From an uncultured Gilliamella sp. (GTDB lineage: Bacteria; Pseudomonadota; Gammaproteobacteria; Enterobacterales; Orbaceae), in the NCBI GenBank assembly GCA_945276085.1, contig CALYPO010000001.1, positions 62,001 to 126,000 of the forward strand: a stretch of 64,000 nt of DNA, written 5' to 3'. The notes below the pieces were generated by a model. That model saw only the letters and a program-made list of their open reading frames with translations, was not told where the DNA came from and did no database searches. Positions 55,979-64,000 of the stretch are shown piece by piece (positions within the stretch are counted from its first letter, which is position 1; each line of letters begins with the position of its first letter). A program made the translations under genes and the position numbers.

Positions 55979-57481
55979 TTAATTAGGACTGATACAAACC
56001 AGACTACCATATCCCCTTTTTTGAATTTGTCCCATATTTGAATAAACTTGCAAATCATTGCTAGTCAAGTAAATTTCATTAGGGTAAATGTCAGCTTGAG
56101 GATAAGAATTTAGATGAATTTCGCCCCACTCAGCAAACAATCCACCACCAATACGGCGTTGATAATTATTGCCTTGCCCGGCCAAACCACCATCCCAATA
56201 ACTCGAAGAATCTTTTGAATTGGCATTGGTCAATTGTGATACTGTCGGTAATTGATAACCTAAATCACGACAATACTGTTTTGCTGCTTCATCAAAATTT
56301 TCCGGACGAGTTTTTTTAGCAATAAACCATTTTTTAATGGTAAAACTATATAGCTTTTGGGTTTTCGCCTTATCGGCATAAAGAATAAAGGTGGTGGCAA
56401 CTGCTGCTTTACTTGCATCTTGCAAACTGGCGCCGTCAGCCGGACCGGTTAAAGTGATTTTTGCTTGATTACCTTTGCTGGTAATCTCTAAGTCAATGCC
56501 GGAATCGGCAGGTATTTTAGTAAAGCTCATATTACTGGCTGAATCAGCTAAATCCATGGTAAACAATAGCCCATTAGCGGCCATAGTTGGAAAGTTCAAT
56601 TCTGGATTATCAAAAGATTGTTGTCTGAATCCTTTGGCATCATCCCACATGCCTTGCGGTCCTGAATAATTCGAACCTGACCAAGTTTTATGGGTATCGC
56701 TGACGAATAAATTGGGTTTTGCCGATAAAGAGCAAGCACCCGGTGCCGGATTCAGGTAGTAAATCATATCAGTGTAGTTCAATGAAAAATGGTTAGGATC
56801 GCCATATTTAGTGGTGACATCACTCCCATCATGCATTAGCCTAAAGCTATAAGGCGCTTCACAATCGTTTAATTCATCATCCAAACTAAGCACTTGGTTA
56901 TTGGCATTTTTTACAATCAATTGAAAATGACCGGTCGCCGTTATTTCACCATCACCATCGACATCAAACCAATAAGGACCAGAGTTGAGCACATCGGTCA
57001 TGCTTTGTTGAGCAGTGATATCCCTGTTTTGATCTGAGCTATCTGCTGTTTGATTGTAAGGGATGATCGTTTTAATATCTTTAACTTTGGTTGGTGCACC
57101 GGTTAATTGAATCGGATTAGTGGTGGAGGAAACGTTATTTGAGTAATTAAATTCTCTGCCGTCAGGTAAAGTAATGACGAATAAATCATAAGTGGTATAA
57201 GCACGGCTTTTACCACCATCAAAAGTAAGATAGGGAGCCGAACCTTGTATGGTATTTACAGTCTTAACAGCTTGAACTACGGGTAATGCACTAAAAACAT
57301 TAAAACTGAATAAACCCCAAAAAAACAGCACTATGGATAGTCGAATTAAATAAAATCGAGTCCTTATTGTTCGCAATAAATAAAAAATGATAGGAATGAA
57401 CAAACCACAATATTTTTTTTTAGCAAAACGTTGCCAGCTTGGCGATCGAAGTCTATTTAAATTACCTATCTCTGTTTTCAT
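55979..57481 (-). CDS. Secreted stand-alone adhesion (DUF823/InvasinE-type) domain protein, copy D
   Basis: 500 residues with a long N-terminal region: about 45 basic residues, then a hydrophobic core (LSIVLFFWGLFSFNVFSA), so an extended signal peptide. The domain repeats the landmarks of copy C: TIQGSAPYLTFDGGKSR, FDVDGDGEITATG, DCEAPYSF, YSGPQGMWDDAKGF, LNFPTMAANGLLF, CRDLGYQLPTVSQLTNAN, QRRIGGGLFAEWGE, LVCISPN. Four Cys in the mature part. Codons 22-24 form a run of nine A. No ribosome binding site is obvious. First gene of the C/D pair. Confidence 0.72.
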   Translation of the reverse strand: MKTEIGNLNRLRSPSWQRFAKKKYCGLFIPIIFYLLRTIRTRFYLIRLSIVLFFWGLFSFNVFSALPVVQAVKTVNTIQGSAPYLTFDGGKSRAYTTYDLFVITLPDGREFNYSNNVSSTTNPIQLTGAPTKVKDIKTIIPYNQTADSSDQNRDITAQQSMTDVLNSGPYWFDVDGDGEITATGHFQLIVKNANNQVLSLDDELNDCEAPYSFRLMHDGSDVTTKYGDPNHFSLNYTDMIYYLNPAPGACSLSAKPNLFVSDTHKTWSGSNYSGPQGMWDDAKGFRQQSFDNPELNFPTMAANGLLFTMDLADSASNMSFTKIPADSGIDLEITSKGNQAKITLTGPADGASLQDASKAAVATTFILYADKAKTQKLYSFTIKKWFIAKKTRPENFDEAAKQYCRDLGYQLPTVSQLTNANSKDSSSYWDGGLAGQGNNYQRRIGGGLFAEWGEIHLNSYPQADIYPNEIYLTSNDLQVYSNMGQIQKRGYGSLVCISPN

Positions 57482-57792
57482 AATAAAACAACTTATTAAA
57501 TAATTATTGATAACAACAAAACAACAACTAAATGCCTTTTTACGAATAAACTATCAGTGATAACGCTTAAATTACTTTAGCTAATTTGCAACTAAGGTTA
57601 AAAGTAAACTAACTATAAAGCAATACATATTATCCCAAAAGTAATATTTATTAACCCATAATGATTTTTGTTAAAAACTCATATCAACTAAATAAAAATA
57701 ATCAATTAAACAAGTTGCTCAGTAATAATTAATGTTTTTTTTATATTTTTTTTATTTTGGGATGATTGTTTTCAACAAACTTGAAAGGTAGA
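57482..57792. other. Divergent intergenic region between adhesion-domain gene D and mprF
   Basis: 311 bp, very AT-rich. It must hold the promoters of both divergent units, but I see no clear operator or consensus promoter. Confidence 0.5.
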
Positions 57793-60441
57793 ATGCGCAA
57801 ATCAAAAATTTATAAAGCAAATATCGGAGTTGCTCACGTGAAAATATCAGCGCGTAAAGTTTTGCCTTGGCAATTGATAGAATACTTCACTCGCTATCGC
57901 CAATTCCTAGCTTTATTATTTGGATTATCCATCTTTTTTATTGCTTTGATTGTTTGCTGGCATCTATTAAAAGAAATTAATCTTGATGATTTAAAATTAG
58001 CCGTTCACCAACTCTCACCGCAAGCTATTTTATTTGCTTGTTTATCGGCTATTGGTAGCTATTTAATGTTAATTTGCTATGAATGGTCAGCCGCGCGTTA
58101 TGCAGGCGTAAATCTAAAGCCTTCTATTATTGTTTTAGGTGGAATTTGTGCTTCAGCTATTGGTAATGCAATAGGTTTATCGGCGTTATCAGGGGGCGCA
58201 GTTCGTTGTCGTTTATACTTCAAATATGGACTAACAACGATTGATGTGGCAAGAATGTCGATTTTTGTTACACTCTCTTTAGGCTTTACGCTACCATTAC
58301 TGGCAGCAGCGGCGGCATTAATTCATCCACATAATGCTATGGTTGCTTTGCACTTATCTGAAAATGGCGTGATATTGATAGCAAGCATGCTATTTTGTTT
58401 TTATGTTGGATTATTTATTTTCTTATACTGCAATCGTTTATCGGACAGGCCTAATAAAGATACTCGCTTATTTAAAATTGCAAGATGGTCTATTCGTTTA
58501 CCAAACTTACGTTTGGCTTCAAGCCAATTTATTATTACCTTCTTTGATGCTGTCTTAGCAGGGGCTATCCTTTACTTTCTATTACCTTCTCATCCAAATT
58601 TTATTACCTTTATTATGATTTACATTTTAGCATTAGTTGCTGGTGTATTAAGTCATGTACCAGGAGGGGTAGGCGTATTTGAAGCAATTATGCTCGCTGC
58701 ATTTTCATCTCAAATTGGTGCAGCATCTTTAACTGTCGCATTAGTCATTTATCGTATTATTTATATTTTAATCCCGCTTATCCCTGCTGGTATTTTGCTG
58801 TTAATCAATGAAGGAAAGCATTATTTAACTTCATCACAAGTCAAGCAAACGCAAACGGGAATTGCGGCTTCTATCATGGCTGCTGCGGTATTTTTTGCCG
58901 GTGTAGTGATGATGTTTTCTAGCATCATTCCTGGTTTTAATCATCGTTTTGTTGATGAATTTATTCCGAATAAAATTATCAATATAGCTCATCTAAGTGC
59001 GAGTTTGATTGGCGTTTTATGTTTATTACTTGCAATGGGTTTACGCCGACGTCTTTATTCAGCGTGGGCAATTACCGTTGTTTTACTCTTGATTGGTAGC
59101 CTCTGCTCGGTGTTAAGAGGCCTACATTGGATAGAAGCCATAACGTTATTAGTTATTGCAATATTACTCATTAATTTTAGGCATGCTTTTTATCGAAAAA
59201 GCCGACTTAGTGTTATCCCCTTTTCTTTCAAATCTTTTGCCATCTGTTTTTGTCTGATTGCGCTTTTTGTTTGGCTTATTTTATTTATTTATCAAGATGT
59301 CCCCTATAGCCAAGATCTATGGTGGCAGTTTGAATTAGATAGCCGAGTACCACGTGCATTACGTGCAGCCTTAGGCAGTTTTATTTTGTTAAGTTCTATT
59401 ATGTTAATTTGGTTATTCAGACCAGCGTTACCAATTTTAACTAAACCAGAAACAGAACAACTTAATAAAGCTTATCAAATCATTTTAAATTCAAAACAGC
59501 CTGAAGGCGGCTTAGCAATGAGTGGAGATAAATCACTCTTGTTCAACCAAGAACAAACCGCCTTTATTATGTATGCAAGACGCGGCCGAAGTATGGTTGC
59601 CTTATTTGACCCGATTGGTGATATTGCTGATAGAGCTGACTTAATTTGGTCATTTCGTGATCTGTGTGATGAACATCATCTTCGCCCTGTTTTTTATCAA
59701 GTCAAAGCAGCTAATTTACCTTTTTATATGGATATTGGTTTACGTACAGTAAAACTTGGTGAAGAAGCATTAGTCAATTTAAAAATCTTTGATTTAACAT
59801 CAAAAGGTTATAAAGATCTTCGTTATACTTGGAATCGAGGGCAACGTGATGGACTATCACTCAAATTTTATCCACCAGGAACAGCGCCGCTTGATGAACT
59901 AAAAGCGGTTTCGGATGCTTGGCTTAAAAATAAACATTCAAAGGAAAAAAGATTTTCGTTAGGGTCTTTTTCTAAGCAATATCTGGATAATTTTACGATA
60001 GCAGTCATTGAATACCAAGGACGCATCATTGCTTTTGTTAATTTACTCGAGACCGATCAACACTATTCGGCCAGTATCGATTTAATGCGGGTCATACAAG
60101 ATATTCCCAAATTAACGATGGAATTTTTAATGGTGGGCTTAATTTTGCATTATCAAGAAAGAGGGTTTAAGTACTTTAGTCTAGGTATGGTACCCTTGGC
60201 TGGTATGCAAAGGCGACGCGGCGCCCCATTAATTCAAAGGCTAGGTGCACTCGTGTTTAGACGAGGTGGACGTTTTTATAACTTTCAAGGTTTACGTCGC
60301 TTTAAAGAAAAGTTTGCAACGCATTGGGAGCCGCGTTATATGGCCGTTCCCGCTGGGCTTGATCCATTAGTTGCTTTAATTGATACTACTATGCTTATTT
60401 CTGGTGGTATTACAGGTTTAAAAAAGAATAAAAATAATTAA
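57793..60441 (+). CDS. mprF: Phosphatidylglycerol lysyltransferase/flippase MprF
   Basis: Transfers lysine or alanine from aminoacyl-tRNA to phosphatidylglycerol and flips the product, lowering negative surface charge and cationic peptide binding. The N-terminal half (about 30-490) has roughly a dozen membrane helices with SALSGGAVRCRLY and HVPGGVGVFE. The C-terminal DUF2156 synthase domain (about 530-860) has YARRGRSMVALFDPIGD, RGQRDGLSLKF and YFSLGMVPLAG. ATG 57793 follows AAAGG; the in-frame TTG 57766 is unlikely. The stop is one base before acvB. Confidence 0.93.
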   Translation: MRKSKIYKANIGVAHVKISARKVLPWQLIEYFTRYRQFLALLFGLSIFFIALIVCWHLLKEINLDDLKLAVHQLSPQAILFACLSAIGSYLMLICYEWSAARYAGVNLKPSIIVLGGICASAIGNAIGLSALSGGAVRCRLYFKYGLTTIDVARMSIFVTLSLGFTLPLLAAAAALIHPHNAMVALHLSENGVILIASMLFCFYVGLFIFLYCNRLSDRPNKDTRLFKIARWSIRLPNLRLASSQFIITFFDAVLAGAILYFLLPSHPNFITFIMIYILALVAGVLSHVPGGVGVFEAIMLAAFSSQIGAASLTVALVIYRIIYILIPLIPAGILLLINEGKHYLTSSQVKQTQTGIAASIMAAAVFFAGVVMMFSSIIPGFNHRFVDEFIPNKIINIAHLSASLIGVLCLLLAMGLRRRLYSAWAITVVLLLIGSLCSVLRGLHWIEAITLLVIAILLINFRHAFYRKSRLSVIPFSFKSFAICFCLIALFVWLILFIYQDVPYSQDLWWQFELDSRVPRALRAALGSFILLSSIMLIWLFRPALPILTKPETEQLNKAYQIILNSKQPEGGLAMSGDKSLLFNQEQTAFIMYARRGRSMVALFDPIGDIADRADLIWSFRDLCDEHHLRPVFYQVKAANLPFYMDIGLRTVKLGEEALVNLKIFDLTSKGYKDLRYTWNRGQRDGLSLKFYPPGTAPLDELKAVSDAWLKNKHSKEKRFSLGSFSKQYLDNFTIAVIEYQGRIIAFVNLLETDQHYSASIDLMRVIQDIPKLTMEFLMVGLILHYQERGFKYFSLGMVPLAGMQRRRGAPLIQRLGALVFRRGGRFYNFQGLRRFKEKFATHWEPRYMAVPAGLDPLVALIDTTMLISGGITGLKKNKNN

Positions 60442-60442
60442 T

Positions 60443-61714
60443 ATGAAAAAATTTATACGCTATGCTTTATTATTTATTACGCTATTAATACTGATTATAC
60501 TCGGCTGGTATTTTATAAAAAATCAAGAAAGTGCATCAGTTAAGACCGTAACAATCAATAATGAGTATTCCATTCTATCAGCAGCCCCAAAACGCTCAGC
60601 TGAAGCAGCCGCAATTATTGTTGCTACACCCAAAAATCATTTTACTGAACAACAATTGTTAGACTTGTCAGAAAAAATGGGCGCTAAACTTGTCCAGTTT
60701 GAATTAAAGCCCTCTGCCAGTTGTAGTGAGCAGCAAGCACGTTTTAAACAAGCTAAAAAAATTCTCAAAGAAAAGAATTTTGCTGTCGCAGGCATGGAAG
60801 AAGGTGCAGCCTTTGCTTATAGATGGTTAACAGAACAACAAAGTGATGACGCCAAAGCATTATCAATTGAATTTACCTTAGATCACAAAGATTGCGATGC
60901 ACCATTACCGGCACAAGCCAGCCATGGTAGTTGGCAAGTGATTTGGAATAATCCACCGGATGATGATGTTGCTGTTTTTCCTCGGGAACAAAAAAATATT
61001 CATGTTACAACGTCAATCGGTGAATACCAAGCTTCGCCAACTGAACTACTGAGTTTACACTTATCATCTATTTTATTTGGTGAGCATGAACAATTACCTG
61101 TTATAGAATTACCCGCCAGAAGCAAAGAGATCCACCCTAAAACCATTACACTTTATTATTCTGGTGATGGTGGTTGGCGTGATCTTGATAAAGTTTCGGC
61201 TGAATATATGGCTTTGCATGGGTATGCGGTAGTTGGCGTCGATGCATTAAAACTGTTTTGGCAGCATCGTTCAGTTGAACGTAGCGCGAAAGATTTGAGC
61301 TATTTAATGCAACAATATCGAGACAAATGGGGAACAACTCAATTCGTTTTAGCTGGTTACTCTTTTGGTGGGGATATTTTACCTGCACTCTATAACCGAC
61401 TATCACCGCAAGATCAAAAAAGTGTCCAAGCGCTAGTTATGATAGCTTTTTCAAAAGATGCTAATTTTGAAATTGAAGTCAGTGGATGGCTAGGGCAATC
61501 GGGTGACGAAATGAAAACCGCACCAGAAGTTGCACAGATTCCAGCCAATAAACTATTTTGCATCTATGGAGAGGAAGAAAAAGAGGATACCGGCTGTCTA
61601 CAGCCTGAAATGAAAGGTGAAGCATTTCAATTGCCTGGTGGGCATCATTTTGATGAAAATTATGAACATCTTGGTCAAATCATTATGGATGCTATTGATA
61701 AGCGAGTACAATAA
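60443..61714 (+). CDS. acvB: AcvB/VirJ-like periplasmic aminoacyl-phosphatidylglycerol hydrolase
   Basis: 423 residues: an N-terminal membrane anchor or signal (about 5-24), a linker domain, and a VirJ-type alpha/beta hydrolase domain with YYSGDGGWRDLDK (239-250), nucleophile Ser307 in AGYSFGGD and a C-terminal LPGGHHFDE His. In Agrobacterium, AcvB hydrolyses lysyl-phosphatidylglycerol, and acvB genes typically follow mprF-like genes. The one-base gap to mprF supports joint synthesis and turnover of the modified lipid. Confidence 0.86.
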   Translation: MKKFIRYALLFITLLILIILGWYFIKNQESASVKTVTINNEYSILSAAPKRSAEAAAIIVATPKNHFTEQQLLDLSEKMGAKLVQFELKPSASCSEQQARFKQAKKILKEKNFAVAGMEEGAAFAYRWLTEQQSDDAKALSIEFTLDHKDCDAPLPAQASHGSWQVIWNNPPDDDVAVFPREQKNIHVTTSIGEYQASPTELLSLHLSSILFGEHEQLPVIELPARSKEIHPKTITLYYSGDGGWRDLDKVSAEYMALHGYAVVGVDALKLFWQHRSVERSAKDLSYLMQQYRDKWGTTQFVLAGYSFGGDILPALYNRLSPQDQKSVQALVMIAFSKDANFEIEVSGWLGQSGDEMKTAPEVAQIPANKLFCIYGEEEKEDTGCLQPEMKGEAFQLPGGHHFDENYEHLGQIIMDAIDKRVQ

Positions 61715-61722
61715 TTAACAAT

Positions 61723-61743
61723 AAAGGGGCAATAGCCCCTTTT
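61723..61743. terminator. Bidirectional terminator between acvB and the EamA gene
   Basis: AAAGGGGC (61723-61730), AATA loop, GCCCCTTT (61735-61742) followed by T. On the minus strand an A/T-flanked version also works, which fits the convergent genes. Confidence 0.85.
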
Positions 61744-61765
61744 GAATATAACTCATAGAGTTAAG

Positions 61766-62662
61766 TCATCGCTTTTTAATTTTTATTCTACCTTCAGACA
61801 ATAACACACCAATAAGTGTCAGTAAGGTGCCGAATGCAGCAATTAAAGTAAACGGTTCATGTAAAATCATAACCGCAGCAAGAATGGTCAAAATTGGCAA
61901 TAAATACAGATAAATACTAATTTTAACAGCGCCAACTAATTTCACTGCATAATTCCAAGATACAAAACAAATTGCTGATGCGCCAACACCCAAAAATAGT
62001 ATATTAAGTAAATTAGTCATTTGGCTAAACCGTTCTAACCCAAACTTAAAGTCAAAAATAGATAAAGCCGGTATCATCAGTAGTAAGCCATAAAAGAAAA
62101 AACGCCTAGTCAATAAAATGGTATTGTAACCATAATTACTGCTTTTTTTGGTTAAAATAGAATAGCAAGCCCAAAATAAACAAGCTGCAACAGCAAGAAT
62201 ATCACCTAAAGGATTAAGAGAAAGCACATATTTACCATTAAAGCTAATCAATGCAACCCCAAAAATAGCAAACAAACAACCAATATAAAAACGTCGAGGT
62301 GGCCTTTCTGTTTTCAAAAAGAATATCGATAAAAACGCTGTAAATACGGGGGCTAAGGTCGTGATAACCCCAACATTCGAGGCATTGGTATAAGTTAACG
62401 CTATATTTTCACATAGAAAGTAACATGTTACTCCGCAAAATCCAGCACATAAAAACATTAATTCTCGCTTAATACCCTGCCAAACTAACAAACGCGGGGC
62501 TAAAACCCAAAGCATGACATAGCCAAGACAAAATCGATAAAACAAAATCTCAATGGGTTTAAAATTGACCAATAATACTTTTGTTGCAATAAACGTACTT
62601 CCCCAAATAAAGATTGTCATCAAGGCAATTAGGTGTCCTTGTGTTTTTTTGGTAACGAACAT
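61766..62662 (-). CDS. EamA-family (DMT) exporter
   Basis: 298 residues with ten membrane helices made of two EamA repeats. The first contains IFIWGSTFIATKVLL and the second ACLFWACYSILTKK, FLGVGASAICFVSWNYAVK and LHEPFTLIAAFGTLLTLIGVLL. Related proteins export amino acids or metabolites; the substrate is not deducible. It is convergent with mprF-acvB and not part of that operon. Confidence 0.85.
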   Translation of the reverse strand: MFVTKKTQGHLIALMTIFIWGSTFIATKVLLVNFKPIEILFYRFCLGYVMLWVLAPRLLVWQGIKRELMFLCAGFCGVTCYFLCENIALTYTNASNVGVITTLAPVFTAFLSIFFLKTERPPRRFYIGCLFAIFGVALISFNGKYVLSLNPLGDILAVAACLFWACYSILTKKSSNYGYNTILLTRRFFFYGLLLMIPALSIFDFKFGLERFSQMTNLLNILFLGVGASAICFVSWNYAVKLVGAVKISIYLYLLPILTILAAVMILHEPFTLIAAFGTLLTLIGVLLSEGRIKIKKR

Positions 62663-63520
62663 AAAAATTTCTCTACTTATATCAATAAAAAGCTATCAAA
62701 GTGTACATGATTATCTTAAGTTTGGTCACTTTATAATTAAGTATTAGTGGGCAGGACTTGATAGCAGAAAAAACAATACCATTTCAATAGCCGATAGAGA
62801 ATATTATCTTCCTACCGAGTGAAGCGCAATTTTTTTACTGTAATTTGATAGTAACAATCAATGAGAAGCTAAAATTTGAAAAGATCGTTTGACAAAAAAC
62901 AACAGATAAAAAAAATCCACCCGAAAACTCGAGTGGAGGGCAAAAAATGAAAAAATGTAATCTGTAGATATAGACAAGCTAAACAACAAAAAGTTCAATT
63001 TAATTTCAAATAATTTTAGTTTTTTATGAAATAAATTCATATATAATTGATTTATAATAAATATTTTTTTAATTTTTTAAAAAAATATTTTTGTGTTAGT
63101 ACAAAAATAAGTCAAATAATCTTACTTTTTTATCAACAATAACTTTACAGCGTTATTATGATCAGTAGCAAATCAATCAGATTATTTTCATAGTGGCTGG
63201 CAATATAAATTCTTAATGTTATTTATTTTATTTTTTGAACGATTATCGATTACTTATTTTGGTATTAACTATTTAACGGCTTTGCTTGCCTGTTACTTAT
63301 TAATATTTCGATATAATTACTATACCTCATCCTTTTTTTAATCAAGCTGCATTCGGTTATTATTCAAAATAAAATGTGAATGCAAAACCATTTTTTGCTT
63401 AAACACATCTCTAAGATTAAAATTCTTTACAAATTAACTTTTTAAGTCAATCAATTGCACAATAAAAGTGACTAGCGATATACTGGCTAAAACAATTCAA
63501 GCAGCACGTAAGGAGAGTTT
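62663..63520. other. Intergenic region between the EamA gene and ghrB, with an orphan terminator
   Basis: 858 bp, extremely AT-rich and without a convincing coding sequence. It holds a minus-strand terminator at 62902-62938 that belongs to no annotated gene, and AT-rich promoter-like sequence around 63.05-63.1 kb. A possible small RNA is discussed in the findings. Confidence 0.55.
62902..62938 (-). terminator. Orphan rho-independent terminator
   Basis: On the minus strand, CCACTCG, a short AT-rich loop and CGGGTGG form a 7-bp stem (one G-U pair) followed by A and eight T. No gene ends just upstream of it on this strand. Confidence 0.65.
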
Positions 63521-64000
63521 ATGAAAAAGAATGTTGTATTATTTAGTAAAATTCCTGCTGATCAACAAGCTAGATTAGAGCAAGCTTTTAATCTCACGCT
63601 ATTTGAACGTAATCCTAATACCGATACAAAAGCCTTTATTCAAGCATTAGCAAGTGCCGACGGTATGATAGGTTCTAATATGCCAACACGCATTGATGAT
63701 GAATTTTTAACCCAAACGCCAAAATTAAAAGCGGCAGCAACAATTTCGGTTGGTTACGATAACTATGATCTTAGTGCTTTAAAAAAGCATGGTGTTCGAT
63801 TAATGAATACCCCGAAAGTATTGACCGAAAGCACCGCTGACCTTATTTTTACACTATTAATGGCGACCGCACGCCGAACAGTGGAGTTATCCAATCTAAT
63901 TCATGATGGAAAATGGACCAAGAGCATTACACCTGAATATTTTGGCACAGATATTTATGGTAAAACCATTGGTATTTTAGGGATGGGTCGAATTGGTAAA
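63521..64000 (+). CDS. ghrB: Glyoxylate/hydroxypyruvate (2-ketogluconate) reductase, partial
   Basis: D-2-hydroxyacid dehydrogenase; the first 160 residues are inside the window and the frame is open at the edge. It follows E. coli GhrB: GSNMPTRID, TISVGYDNYDLSAL, the N..L.EST-ADL region and the start of the NAD-binding motif ILGMGRIGK (GxGxxG). AAGGAGAG precedes the ATG at good spacing. It would reduce glyoxylate, hydroxypyruvate or 2-keto-sugar acids with NADPH. Confidence 0.93.
   Translation, partial: MKKNVVLFSKIPADQQARLEQAFNLTLFERNPNTDTKAFIQALASADGMIGSNMPTRIDDEFLTQTPKLKAAATISVGYDNYDLSALKKHGVRLMNTPKVLTESTADLIFTLLMATARRTVELSNLIHDGKWTKSITPEYFGTDIYGKTIGILGMGRIGK

Noticed and set aside
42100..57481. 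Idea that the inverted pairs A/B and C/D mark a composite mobile element around nrdAB-glnD
   Set aside because: The pairs are too divergent to act as terminal repeats, there is no transposase or integrase, and the enclosed genes are core housekeeping genes.
61146..61406. 86-codon minus-strand frame within acvB
   Set aside because: Fully inside the hydrolase domain of acvB, with His- and Asn-rich composition typical of antisense reading.
62858..63040. 60-codon minus-strand frame rich in Phe and Leu
   Set aside because: It runs through the orphan terminator and continues as T-run-encoded residues with no ribosome binding site. A leader peptide role is conceivable but not supported enough to annotate.

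Overview
The window is chromosomal DNA from an AT-rich gammaproteobacterium. The housekeeping proteins (Prs, TrmB, GalETKM, CoaD, RlmD, RelA, FolA, SecA, SmpB, RatA/RnfH, LolA/RarA, NrdAB, GlnD) are close to the Escherichia coli versions. The base composition, small-sugar and pectin catabolism, LacY/CscB permeases and stand-alone adhesion-domain proteins suggest Orbaceae, for example a Gilliamella-like insect-gut symbiont. This assignment is inferred from protein resemblance and content; no rRNA gene is present to prove it. No IS element, prophage, CRISPR array, tRNA or rRNA gene was recognised.

Layout. 1-4.4 kb: pth (cut by the window edge), prs, trmB, nfsA and an Agp-like phosphatase without signal peptide. 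4.4-10.7 kb: a lacY-galE-galT-galK-galM operon behind a control region with three GalR-type operators, a CRP-like site and an extended -10, arranged much like the E. coli gal promoter. 10.9-16.6 kb: coaD, rlmD, relA, then convergent folA and a glycosyltransferase. 16.9-18.9 kb: a small CPTC protein and a Tat-exported multicopper oxidase. 19.1-19.6 kb: a decayed DeoR-family regulator. 19.7-23.4 kb: secM-secA-mutT, with an unusual SecM arrest sequence. 23.6-26.5 kb: a DUF4177 protein, a zur operon with two half-size DMT/SMR-like transporters, and divergent ratA-rnfH and smpB.

26.5-39.7 kb is the carbohydrate island. A CscB-like permease, a GH172 (DUF2961) enzyme and a ScrR/Cra-like LacI regulator form one operon. 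A second operon, uxaC-uxaB-uxaA-togT-like permease-GH28 polygalacturonase, would import oligogalacturonides, cut them in the cytoplasm and convert galacturonate to 2-keto-3-deoxygluconate. ExuR is encoded divergently.

39.8-64 kb: lolA and rarA; two adhesion-domain proteins; nrdAB behind two NrdR boxes; glnD; an AEC transporter; an aldo/keto reductase; an HD hydrolase; two more adhesion-domain proteins on the other strand; mprF-acvB (aminoacyl-phosphatidylglycerol synthesis and turnover); an EamA exporter; and the start of ghrB. The four adhesion-domain proteins, two tandem pairs around the nrdAB-glnD block, are the least described part. The GH172 locus, the SecM variant and an orphan terminator near 62.9 kb are the other points most worth checking.
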